A stretch of DNA of 17,376 nt from Candidatus Helarchaeota archaeon (lineage in GTDB: Archaea; Asgardarchaeota; Lokiarchaeia; Helarchaeales; HEL-GB-A). The translations under genes were made by a program, and so were the position numbers. The first letter of the stretch is position 1; every line of letters starts with the position of its first letter. The notes below the pieces were generated by a model. The model had not been told where the DNA came from. It did no database searches and was given only the letters and a program-made list of their open reading frames with translations. Location of the stretch: NCBI GenBank assembly GCA_013375405.1, contig JABXJU010000082.1:1-17376 (forward strand), in the 5' to 3' direction. Below are positions 6,432 to 13,745 of the stretch, in pieces.

Positions 6432-7802
6432 TTATTTTTCTTTAGATTTTGCTAAATACTTTCGATATTTTTCATTGTGGAGAGATTCTCCTTTATAGTC
6501 TCCTAAATTTTTAGATATTTTACTTGCCTGTTTGTATAATTGAGCTGCAGCATTATACTTTCCTTCTGCGACATTGTTCCTTGCACTTTTGAGAACCATT
6601 GCTAATTCACTCTGGAGAAGTTCTCGATATTTTTTAGTGTAAAGATTTTCAGATCGATAATCTTTTAATTTATTAGATAATTTTACTGCCTGTTTATACA
6701 ATTGAACTGCAGCAAGATGCATTCCTTCAGTTATACGAGACCGTGCTTCTTTAAGAACCATTGCACGCTCATCTAGCAGATTTTGTTTTTCAACTTCTAA
6801 TAGAGGTGATTTAGGTTTTGTAAAATGAGCATGGTAGAGATAAAGTCCAATGCCGACTGCTGTGATTAAGATGATTATTATGATAAAGATGTTAAAAAAA
6901 GTGGGTATCTCTGTAATAATAGTCCATTGAATTAGATTAGCCCATAAACGTAAATTATCCACAGCTTCAATCCAGGGAACTCCAACATAGGAAGATTCTC
7001 CAGAATCTGTGACGTTCAGATCACTGAAAATAATTGTTGAACCGCAGAGTATAATCCTAGACGTGCCCTGTTGAGTGGCATATAACCAAGGTGTTTCATA
7101 AATTTTATCGTTAGTCTGGTTTCTTAGATAAGAATGGGAGTACCCTGTTGCAATAATATCTTGATTCTGAGTTACGTTTAATCCTGAAGAAAATATTAAA
7201 ACAGTTTTAATTTTCCGACTTATGGGATGGAAGTCTTGAAAATTTGAGTCTTCAATTTCGGTTATCCATCTTGGTCCTAACGGGATATGAGTGTCATTAG
7301 TCCATAGATCATAGTATGTGAAGGAAACAGGGAGATTTAATTCTTGGGTTATATTATTTAAATATGAGGCCTGACCTGTAATATTTTCATCAGGGATAGC
7401 TACTCCTACATCGTGGTAATTAGAGAGAAGAAACAGATTTCCACCTTCATCGACGTATTTTGTAAGATTTTTTATTTCACCTACAGAAAAATTGCCATTT
7501 GGTCCTGGATTTCCAATGATAATAAAATCGTAACGTAGTAATTTGGTATAATTGTTTAATTCACCTGAGTTCAAAAACACTTCAAAATCAGCGGTTTGGT
7601 TAAGATAGTCTAAAGCAGTTTTGAAGCGCCCATTTGAATAGGTATAATACTGATCATGTCCCTCATCAAAAAGAATTAAATAAGGTCCTGAAGTAGATTG
7701 GGCTTTAACATTTAAAAGCATAAATTGAGAGAAAAATAAGAAAAACAAGGTAATAATCATAAGAATTGATGAGAATTTTTTGTGATGTGTAGTGGGTTTC
7801 AA
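6432..7802 (-). CDS. Secreted/membrane GATase-like (DUF4350/IFT52-like) protein with cytoplasmic TPR-like repeats
   Basis: A 456-residue type I membrane protein. An N-terminal signal sequence (hydrophobic 12-30, likely cut after VKA) leads an outside domain (about 38-290) resembling glutamine-amidotransferase-like folds of the DUF4350/GldG/IFT52 kind: YLILFDEGHD, RYDFIIIGNPG, LTKYVDEGGNLFLLSNYHD. No catalytic Cys-His pair is evident, so it is probably a binding domain. Many NxT/S sites (for example NQT, NIT, NVT) suit a glycosylated surface protein. One membrane span lies at about 301-323, followed by two 54-residue repeats (343-396, 397-450), each a TPR-like helical pair with AxQLYKQAxKxS. 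The start is TTG 7802, supported by GAGGT (7811-7815) eight bases upstream; the next ATG would cut into the signal peptide. Function unknown. Confidence 0.8.
   Translation of the reverse strand: MKPTTHHKKFSSILMIITLFFLFFSQFMLLNVKAQSTSGPYLILFDEGHDQYYTYSNGRFKTALDYLNQTADFEVFLNSGELNNYTKLLRYDFIIIGNPGPNGNFSVGEIKNLTKYVDEGGNLFLLSNYHDVGVAIPDENITGQASYLNNITQELNLPVSFTYYDLWTNDTHIPLGPRWITEIEDSNFQDFHPISRKIKTVLIFSSGLNVTQNQDIIATGYSHSYLRNQTNDKIYETPWLYATQQGTSRIILCGSTIIFSDLNVTDSGESSYVGVPWIEAVDNLRLWANLIQWTIITEIPTFFNIFIIIIILITAVGIGLYLYHAHFTKPKSPLLEVEKQNLLDERAMVLKEARSRITEGMHLAAVQLYKQAVKLSNKLKDYRSENLYTKKYRELLQSELAMVLKSARNNVAEGKYNAAAQLYKQASKISKNLGDYKGESLHNEKYRKYLAKSKEK
6453..6776 (-). repeat. Tandem 162-bp duplication coding for two TPR-like units
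   Basis: Units 6615-6776 and 6453-6614 encode 54 residues each and keep AMVLK, AR, EG, AAxQLYKQA, YRSE/YKGE and KKYRELL/EKYRKYL at matching positions. DNA similarity is still visible (CTGCAGC and TTTCCTTC-type blocks in both), so the duplication is fairly recent or under constraint. Confidence 0.8.
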
Positions 7803-7810
7803 ACTCTAAT

Positions 7811-7815
7811 ACCTC
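7811..7815 (-). promoter_or_regulatory. Shine-Dalgarno site selecting TTG 7802
   Basis: GAGGT on the minus strand lies eight bases before the TTG start. It supports a non-ATG start that gives a complete signal peptide. Confidence 0.6.
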
Positions 7816-7981
7816 GAGTGGAAATATTACCGCTGTATTATATTTATTAATCGCTTTTTTGACCGACTTAATTCAATTAACTATTAATGAAGAAAATTTC
7901 TAATGATTATAATTAACTTTTGGCTTTTACATAAAAACTAAATCATGTATTAGATTAGAGGCGAGAGGCCTTTAACCGGAT

Positions 7982-7987
7982 AGGTGA
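7982..7987 (+). promoter_or_regulatory. Shine-Dalgarno site of the DNA polymerase D large subunit
   Basis: AGGTGA ends five bases before ATG 7993. The GTG inside it (7984) is in frame and could be mistaken for the start. A possible TATA element (TTTACATAAAAAC, about 7926-7938) lies upstream. Confidence 0.65.
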
Positions 7988-7992
7988 AATCG

Positions 7993-10900
7993 ATGCAGGG
8001 CTGTAGTGAGGAAATGGCACGTTATTTTGCGACTTTAGATGTTAAATTGGGGCATATTTATGAGATTGCCAAAAAGGCAAGAGAAGTTGGCTTAGATCCA
8101 ACTGAATTTCCTGAAATTTATCCAGCAAAAGATCTTGCATCTCGAGTAGAAGCCTTGACAGGACCAACAGGGGTTGCAGGCCGCATAAGAGAATTAAGTA
8201 AGAAAATGGATGGGGAAGAAACTGCGTTTAAAATAGCAGAAGAAATTGTCAATGGTAAATTTGATTTGAGTGAAAAGGATGAAAGTGAAGAAAAGAGTGT
8301 TACTGACAGATTTGATCCAGCAGAAAAGAATAAAATTGCAGAATTAGCGACACGTGCTGCCTTGTCTATTTTAACTGGTGGAATTACTGCAGCACCTATA
8401 GAGGGTATTTCCAGTGTCAAGATTCGAGAGAATTTTGACAGAACAGAATATTTAGCAATATATTTTGCCGGACCAATTCGATCAGCTGGAGGAACAGAAG
8501 CAGCACTTGCTGTATTGGTGGGTGATTGGGTAAGAACTTTATTGAAATTAGATAAATATAAACCAACTCAGAAAGAAGTTGAACGATATATAGAAGAAGT
8601 TCAGGCATATAAGAGGGAGGTTAATTTACAATATCCTTCCAGTCAAGAAGAAATTCGAACGGCAGCTATGAACATTCCGATCGAAATAACAGGGGAGCCT
8701 ACTGAAAGAGTTGAAGTTTCAGGATTCAGAGATCTAACGCGAGTAGAAACAAATCAACTTCGGGGTGGGGCATGTCTTGTTTTAAATGATGGGATTATAG
8801 GAAAAGCTCATAAATTAACTAAGATTATTAAAAAATTAGATATATTAGGTTGGAAATGGATAGAACATCTTCAAATAAAAAAAGATTCAGGAGACGATGA
8901 AGAAAAAGAAAGAATCCCACCAAAGGATAAATTCATTGCAAAAGTAATAACAGGTCGCCCAGTATTTGCCTATCCATCAAGAATTGGGGGTTTTAGGGTA
9001 CGATATGGACGATCAAGAAATACAGGTTTTGCAGCAGTTGGTTTGAATCCAGCAACAATGATTTTACTTGATAATTTTTTGGTACCAGGGACACAATTTA
9101 TTACTGAACGACCAGGAAAAGGATCGATTGTGCTTCCAGTTGATTCCATAGAAGGCCCAATCGTTCGATTAAAAGGGGGACAAGTTCTACAAATCAATTC
9201 AGCGACACAGGCTATTGATCTCAAAGATAAGGTAGAGAGGTTTCATTTCTTGGGGGATTGTCTAATTGCGTTTGGAGAGTTTTTAGAAAATAACCACATT
9301 TTGATTCCTCCAGGATACTGTGAAGAATGGTGGTGTGAGGAATTAAGAAGCGCTCTTGAAAAAAAATACAGCAATTTGAACGAGGCTACGGATGATTTAT
9401 CAATTTCAGCTGAGATTTTAGAAGATTTTATGGATTTTCCATTTTTTAAAGCTCCAAATGAGGCCCAAACTTTAGTATTATCTGAGAAATTACAAATTCC
9501 TATTCATCCTAAATATAACTATTTTTGGAGTAGCGTTTCTGAACAAGAAATTCTTTCGCTTCAACAATGGTTAAAAAAGGGAAAATTAGAGAATGAACCC
9601 CCATCTATTAAATGCATTCATGATGATTTAATGAAAAACCTTCTTGAAAAATTAGGGGTTCCTCATAATTTAATCAGTAACCAAATAATTTTGACGAAAC
9701 ATGCTAAAATCATAAAAACATTATTTGCACTTGAATCAGACTATTTTGAATTTAATCGTCCATCAAAAGAAAGTCTTTGGAAAGGATCAATTTCCTCTTA
9801 TTTAATTCAGGATCGGGCACCCTACTATATTGGAGCTCGGATGGGGCGGCCAGAAAAGGCGAAAGGTCGAGAATTTTTTCACGTTTTATTTCCCGTTGGA
9901 ATTGAGGGAGGGAATAGAAGGAGTGTGATAAAAGCCGCGGAATCCAAAAAAATTAGTGTAGAAATTGTGTATCGTGAGTGTCCAAGCTGTGGAAATAAAA
10001 CATTTCTTAATAAATGTGGTAAATGTAAAGTTAAAACCAATCCAGTCCAGAAATGTTCTCAAATAAATTGTCAAACAAAAACCCAAGATGAATATTGTCC
10101 AAGATGCGGTAATGTTACTAGATTTTACGATCAAAGAGATATTCCTATTAGGAAATTATTGTCTGATAGATTAAGAAGATTAAATGAACCGTTGCCGAAG
10201 GAAATAAAGGGTGTAAGAGGACTCATGAGTAAGAAAAAAATTCCAGAAATCCTCGAAAAAGGAATTCTTCGTGCTAAACACAATTTATTTGCGTATCGAG
10301 ACGGGACTATTCGTTTTGATGCAACCGATGCACCCGTCACTCATTTTACACCTTCCGAAATTGGTGTTCCTGTTGCGCAACTAAGAGATTTAGGATATCT
10401 TAATGATTATGTGGGAAACTCCCTTGAAACCAAAGATCAAATTCTGGAGCTTAAAGTACAAGATATCATAATTCCCATAGTGGGTGTAAAATTTTTAATA
10501 GAAGTTGCCAATTTTATTGATGAACTCTTAATTAAAGTCTATCACCTAGAACCCTTTTATAATATTTCTAAAAAAGAGGAGTTACTCGGGCATTTAATAA
10601 TAGGGTTAGCCCCACATATTTCTGCAGGTGTGGTAGGGAGGATTATTGGATTTACCACTGCAAGACTCTGTTATGCACATCCCTACTGGCATTCTGCAAA
10701 GAGAAGAAATTGCGATGGTGACGAAGATACGATTATTCTAGGACTTGATGCAGTTCTTAATTTTTCAAGAAGTTATTTACCACAGAAGAAGGGAGGGATG
10801 ATGGATGCGCCTCTAGTTTTAACCTCCCAATTAAATCCTAGTGAGATTGATGATGAAGTTTTTAATATGGAAATCGCTAAAAAGTTTTCAATTGAGTTTT

Positions 10901-11460
10901 ATGAAAAATCGTTAAAATATGCACATCCGAAAGAAGTTCAAAGGATTATCGATATTGTAGAACACCGTATAGGATGTGCGACTCAATTTGAAGGTTTATA
11001 TTTTACGCATCCGACAAGTAATATAAATCAAGGTCCTAGAAATTCACGGTATAAAGAATTAAAATCAGTAAAAGAAAAAGTACATGCACAGTTGACATTA
11101 GCTGCAAAAACGGAAGCTGCAGATGCTCAGGATGAAGCCCGTCGCCTTTTACATACTCATTTTATCCCGGATATTATTGGGAATTTACGATCATTCTCAA
11201 CTCAAAAATTTCGTTGTATTAAATGTAATACCAAATATCGCCGCTTACCTCTATCAAATCGATGTCTTCGGTGTGGTGGGAAGATAATCCTCACGGTAAC
11301 AGAAGGCGGAATCATAAAATATTTAGGATTGTCCCTAGAGATTGTTAAAAAATATAACCTCGATATTTACACAGAGCAACGACTTTTACTTGCGCAAGAT
11401 TATGTGGATTCGATCTTTACAAGTGATAGAGGCCGTCAATTAAAATTAGATAAATTTTAA
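7993..11460 (+). CDS. polC: DNA polymerase D large subunit (DP2)
   Basis: This 1155-residue protein is the catalytic large subunit of the archaeal replicative polymerase PolD. It pairs with the exonuclease subunit DP1, which is not in the window. The N-terminus (YFATLDVKLGHIYEIAKKAREVG) and the segment GPIRSAGGTEAALAVLVGDW are characteristic of DP2. The double-psi beta-barrel core has the metal-binding motif NCDGDED at residues 906-912. Cysteine clusters at about 663-705 (CPSCG ... CPRCG) and 1075-1094 (CIKC ... CLRCG) are the zinc sites. The last residues, GRQLKLDKF, resemble a PCNA-interacting box (Q, L at +3, F at +6). DP2 genes are often split by an intein at the NCDGDED site; here the frame is continuous. 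Length is within the family range. I chose ATG 7993 over GTG 7984 because that GTG is part of the AGGTGA ribosome-binding site. Confidence 0.97.
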   Translation: MQGCSEEMARYFATLDVKLGHIYEIAKKAREVGLDPTEFPEIYPAKDLASRVEALTGPTGVAGRIRELSKKMDGEETAFKIAEEIVNGKFDLSEKDESEEKSVTDRFDPAEKNKIAELATRAALSILTGGITAAPIEGISSVKIRENFDRTEYLAIYFAGPIRSAGGTEAALAVLVGDWVRTLLKLDKYKPTQKEVERYIEEVQAYKREVNLQYPSSQEEIRTAAMNIPIEITGEPTERVEVSGFRDLTRVETNQLRGGACLVLNDGIIGKAHKLTKIIKKLDILGWKWIEHLQIKKDSGDDEEKERIPPKDKFIAKVITGRPVFAYPSRIGGFRVRYGRSRNTGFAAVGLNPATMILLDNFLVPGTQFITERPGKGSIVLPVDSIEGPIVRLKGGQVLQINSATQAIDLKDKVERFHFLGDCLIAFGEFLENNHILIPPGYCEEWWCEELRSALEKKYSNLNEATDDLSISAEILEDFMDFPFFKAPNEAQTLVLSEKLQIPIHPKYNYFWSSVSEQEILSLQQWLKKGKLENEPPSIKCIHDDLMKNLLEKLGVPHNLISNQIILTKHAKIIKTLFALESDYFEFNRPSKESLWKGSISSYLIQDRAPYYIGARMGRPEKAKGREFFHVLFPVGIEGGNRRSVIKAAESKKISVEIVYRECPSCGNKTFLNKCGKCKVKTNPVQKCSQINCQTKTQDEYCPRCGNVTRFYDQRDIPIRKLLSDRLRRLNEPLPKEIKGVRGLMSKKKIPEILEKGILRAKHNLFAYRDGTIRFDATDAPVTHFTPSEIGVPVAQLRDLGYLNDYVGNSLETKDQILELKVQDIIIPIVGVKFLIEVANFIDELLIKVYHLEPFYNISKKEELLGHLIIGLAPHISAGVVGRIIGFTTARLCYAHPYWHSAKRRNCDGDEDTIILGLDAVLNFSRSYLPQKKGGMMDAPLVLTSQLNPSEIDDEVFNMEIAKKFSIEFYEKSLKYAHPKEVQRIIDIVEHRIGCATQFEGLYFTHPTSNINQGPRNSRYKELKSVKEKVHAQLTLAAKTEAADAQDEARRLLHTHFIPDIIGNLRSFSTQKFRCIKCNTKYRRLPLSNRCLRCGGKIILTVTEGGIIKYLGLSLEIVKKYNLDIYTEQRLLLAQDYVDSIFTSDRGRQLKLDKF

Positions 11461-11464
11461 ATTT

Positions 11465-12301
11465 TTAGTTCTTATTTTGAAACGCAGTTACAAGTGTTTC
11501 ATCTTCGACCATCCCGATTAACTCGCCTCTAGCATCGAGGACAGGAATCTGATCAATTTTATTTTTCCACATTTTATTTGCGCATTCGGATAGGGAGCTA
11601 AATTCATTTGTAGTTATAAGCTTTTTTGTCATTACGTCGCGCACTGGTTTATTTGGTAATTTAAGTTTTTTCTTGGTAATTAAAAGGATATCGCTTGTTT
11701 CCCAACTCCATTCTTTGTCGGAGGAGCTTGAAATAGAGGATGATTTTTCTTCTGAGACAATTTTACTTTCTTTAATAAAATCGACATCTGATACAATACC
11801 AGAGAGACCCCCGTTATCATCAATACACAAGAGAGTTCGAACATTTCCCATCCGCATGATACTTGGGACTGCAGAAAGTGGCGTGCCCTCCCAAACAACA
11901 TGAATATTAGTATTAATTAGATCTTTTATAGGGATTTTGATAGTCATTTTAGAAATTGCTTTGATGATATCACCAATACTAACCATTCCCACAACTTCTT
12001 TGCCTTTAGTAACTGGAAGACGTCGTAATTTTTTATCTATCATCAAGTTGACTAATTCTTTTATAGAGGTATTAGGACTTATTTTAATGGGATCTCGGCT
12101 CATTAACAATGCTATTTGGTCCTCATCAGGATTAAGAAGCAAATCAGTCTGAGAAATGACGCCTACGATCTCTTTAGTTCCCTTTTTCACGACAGGCATA
12201 GCTTTAATATTGTGATTTTGAATTATTTCCATGACATCTTTCCTATTGCCCGGTACTTCTACATATACCACATCCGTATGCATAATTTCTTCAACTTTCA
12301 T
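11465..12301 (-). CDS. Protein with four CBS domains (two Bateman modules)
   Basis: A 278-residue soluble protein made of CBS motifs only: about residues 1-57, 63-118, 125-180 and 218-274. Each shows the family pattern of a V/I-rich strand, helix, and GxVSxxD-type end (IVGVISQTDLL, VVGMVSIGDII, LSGIVSDVDFI, LIGMVEDETLV). Paired CBS motifs bind adenine nucleotides such as AMP, ATP or SAM and usually act as energy sensors, either alone or on a partner. A serine-rich linker (187-194) separates motif 3 from motif 4. The start has GGAGG (12311-12315) nine bases upstream and an ATTAATAAAT-like TATA element beyond. It converges on the polymerase gene with four bases between stops. No effector domain is attached, so its target is unknown. 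Confidence 0.9.
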   Translation of the reverse strand: MKVEEIMHTDVVYVEVPGNRKDVMEIIQNHNIKAMPVVKKGTKEIVGVISQTDLLLNPDEDQIALLMSRDPIKISPNTSIKELVNLMIDKKLRRLPVTKGKEVVGMVSIGDIIKAISKMTIKIPIKDLINTNIHVVWEGTPLSAVPSIMRMGNVRTLLCIDDNGGLSGIVSDVDFIKESKIVSEEKSSSISSSSDKEWSWETSDILLITKKKLKLPNKPVRDVMTKKLITTNEFSSLSECANKMWKNKIDQIPVLDARGELIGMVEDETLVTAFQNKN

Positions 12302-12428
12302 GCTATTAAGCCTCCAGTTAAGTATAATGTACTCGATTGACCATTTATTAATGAAAATGAGTTAGTACTGAAGAATTTAATAAATTCTTAATCTATAAAG
12401 TTTTTCTCTTATTCATTTTTTAGAAATA

Positions 12429-12743
12429 TTATTTAAAATCACACATACATGGATTTTTACGGCATTTTGGACAAATATTGGGGTATTTTTCATATAACAC
12501 CGCTTCTAAGTCGATCTCAAGTACATTAGCTAAGGATGCTATCCAAGCTATAACATCTGCCATTTCCATTTCCACGTTTTTAAGTTCTTTTCGATTTTCA
12601 TTTTGTTCTTGATATTTCCGTAACGCCTCAGCTAATTCTCCAATTTCTTCAATGATCCACAAAAATATTTTCGAAAAGCCCCGACCTTTATCACGCTCTA
12701 GGTATAATGTCCTCATTAATTCTTGGAACTCATGAATGTGCAT
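12429..12743 (-). CDS. MazG-like nucleotide pyrophosphohydrolase with C-terminal Cys cluster
   Basis: A 104-residue all-alpha NTP pyrophosphohydrolase domain. The magnesium-binding motifs are visible: ExxE in IEEIGELAEA (E33, E36) and ExxD in EMADVIAWI (E60, D63), in the spacing of the MazG/dUTPase-like superfamily. Such enzymes hydrolyse nucleoside triphosphates to monophosphates and pyrophosphate, often cleaning damaged nucleotides. The C-terminus carries CPKCRKNPCMC (C91, C94, C99, C101), a likely zinc site known from archaeal members of this group. It is divergently transcribed from the Sec61-beta gene, 61 bases apart. The exact substrate is unknown. Confidence 0.88.
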   Translation of the reverse strand: MHIHEFQELMRTLYLERDKGRGFSKIFLWIIEEIGELAEALRKYQEQNENRKELKNVEMEMADVIAWIASLANVLEIDLEAVLYEKYPNICPKCRKNPCMCDFK

Positions 12744-12764
12744 AATATTATTAAATAATTTAAC

Positions 12765-12774
12765 ATTTATAATT
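12765..12774 (+). promoter_or_regulatory. Candidate TATA box of the Sec61-beta gene
   Basis: ATTTATAATT is centred about 35 bases before ATG 12805. This predicts a start near 12796 and a very short leader. The divergent MazG-like gene shares this intergenic region. Confidence 0.45.
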
Positions 12775-12804
12775 TTTAGATTACATTTTTTAAGGGATTA
12801 AATT

Positions 12805-13018
12805 ATGTCAAAGAAAAAATCAAAACGCTCGCGACGTCGCGGTAGAGAAGGACCGATTTTACTTATATAGGTTAAGTAACGGTAAGCCTTTCGCAGGAGC
12901 GGGTTTAATTCGATTTTTTGAGGAAGAATCTAGTGGAGTTAAAGTTGGACCGGTTGCAACGATTGTCCTTGCATTAATCTTGATTATCGGAGTTGCAGTT
13001 GGGCTTGCGATTTCCTAA
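12805..13018 (+). CDS. secG: Preprotein translocase Sec61-beta subunit, split by a BHB intron: join(12805..12857,12886..13018)
   Basis: The small beta subunit of the SecYEG/Sec61 protein-conducting channel. Exon 1 encodes a basic cytosolic N-terminus (MSKKKSKRSRRRGREGP). Exon 2 encodes the family signature FAGAGLIRFFEEE, a short SSGVKVGP segment, and a single membrane helix (VATIVLALILIIGVAVGLAI). The exons are in different frames: frame 1 stops at TAG 12868, inside the intron. Removing 28 bases (12858-12885) at the sites predicted by the BHB fold joins CCG-AT to G-CCT, creating Met18 and the text GPMPFAGAGL, exactly the motif expected in archaeal Sec61-beta. The spliced product is 61 residues, normal for the family. 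A frameshift pseudogene or sequencing error would not explain the fold together with the restored motif. Confidence 0.9.
12858..12885 (+). other. 28-nt bulge-helix-bulge (archaeal) intron in the Sec61-beta mRNA
   Basis: The fold spans 12847-12891. The outer helix is AAGG (12848-12851) with CCTT (12887-12890) plus a G-U pair (12847/12891). The central 4-bp helix is ACCG (12852-12855) with CGGT (12880-12883). The three-base bulges are ATT (12856-12858) and AAG (12884-12886), one on each strand. The inner helix is TTACTTA (12859-12865) with TAAGTAA (12873-12879), closed by a 7-base loop. This is the arrangement of archaeal tRNA introns, in which the EndA-type endonuclease cuts after the second base of each bulge, giving intron 12858-12885. 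Its length is not a multiple of three, and it holds an in-frame TAG. The cut sites are inferred from the tRNA rule but independently confirmed by the restored reading frame. Confidence 0.9.
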
Positions 13019-13023
13019 CCGTG

Positions 13024-13042
13024 ATTAAAAAAAGAAAAATAT
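13024..13042 (-). terminator. T-rich terminator candidate after the ESCRT-III operon
   Basis: On the minus strand, TATTTTTCTTTTTTTAATC follows the stop of the Vps20/32/60-like gene by about 20 bases, in the 41-base gap between convergent genes. Oligo-T tracts of this kind end archaeal transcripts. Confidence 0.5.
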
Positions 13043-13059
13043 TGTGTTTAACTTATAAA

Positions 13060-13689
13060 TTAATCTCCTTCGGTTAATTTCCGGAGTTCTTCAATCTCTT
13101 TTTTCGCCTTTTCTTTGCGAGTAAGCGGCTCTCCCATCCCGCCCTGAGGCGCATCAGGAAGGGGGCCTTCACCCAAAATCATTTCAGCTTCAAAACGTGA
13201 AAGTTCCTGGTCAGCTTCCGTATCGAAGTCGAGGTCATCCGTGGATGACATTTCAGCATATATTTCTCCAACTTGGTCAATTTCAGCCATGGCAGCATCT
13301 GATTCAGCTGCAACTTGTTCGGCTTTTTCAATACTAATATCTTTTTGGATACTTTTCATTTCTACGAGGCCCATTTTGACAGCCTCATCGACTCCTTTGA
13401 TATCCATCGCTTGATCAATTACGATTATCATGTTCTCTAGTCTTGAGGAATAATTTACATAACGTTCAGAGTATTTATTCAATCGGGACCATTTTTTAAG
13501 AGCTTGCTTCGCGGCGCGCTTATTACCAGATCGATAATATTGTTTCGCCTTATAATAATCCATTTGGGCGCGTTTTTTAAAAGCCCGTTCTCTTAATTCT
13601 AATTTATTAATCATTTGTCGGAGTCTGGCAATAGTGCTCTCTTTATCTTTCTTCTTACGCCCAGGTAATATCTTTTTCATGAAAGACAA
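13060..13689 (-). CDS. ESCRT-III family protein, Vps20/32/60 (Snf7)-like
   Basis: A 209-residue ESCRT-III subunit. The N-terminus is short and basic (MKKILPGRKKKDKE), as in Snf7 proteins that touch membrane. Residues 18-95 form the long alpha1-alpha2 hairpin (ARLRQMINKLELRERAFKKR, then YRSGNKRAAKQALKKW). The pattern NKRAAKQALK closely echoes the Snf7/CHMP4 helix 2 (NKRAALQALK). Helices 3-5 and an acidic linker follow. The C-terminus has a proline motif (GPLPDAP, 176-181) recalling MIT-interacting motif 2, and a final charged helix (KKEIEELRKL) that does not fit MIM1 spacing. ESCRT-III filaments constrict and cut membranes from inside, in archaeal division for instance. The TTG start (13689) has AAGTGA four bases upstream; ATG 13680 is the alternative. 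It is 56 bases behind the HerA-like gene with no clear promoter between, so probably cotranscribed. Confidence 0.9.
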   Translation of the reverse strand: MSFMKKILPGRKKKDKESTIARLRQMINKLELRERAFKKRAQMDYYKAKQYYRSGNKRAAKQALKKWSRLNKYSERYVNYSSRLENMIIVIDQAMDIKGVDEAVKMGLVEMKSIQKDISIEKAEQVAAESDAAMAEIDQVGEIYAEMSSTDDLDFDTEADQELSRFEAEMILGEGPLPDAPQGGMGEPLTRKEKAKKEIEELRKLTEGD

Positions 13690-13745
13690 TCAATCACTTC
13701 CCAATGTCATTTTTCTTAAGTCGTTTTAACAATTTAAACATTTCA

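Noticed and set aside
7984..7992. GTG 7984 as start of the polymerase gene
   Set aside because: It lies inside AGGTGA, the ribosome-binding site of ATG 7993.
12805..13018. Sec61-beta read as a frameshifted pseudogene or sequencing error
   Set aside because: A single-base fix does not give the GPMP motif and leaves extra residues (YRLSNGK) in a conserved stretch; removing the BHB intron restores the motif exactly and explains the complementary bases.
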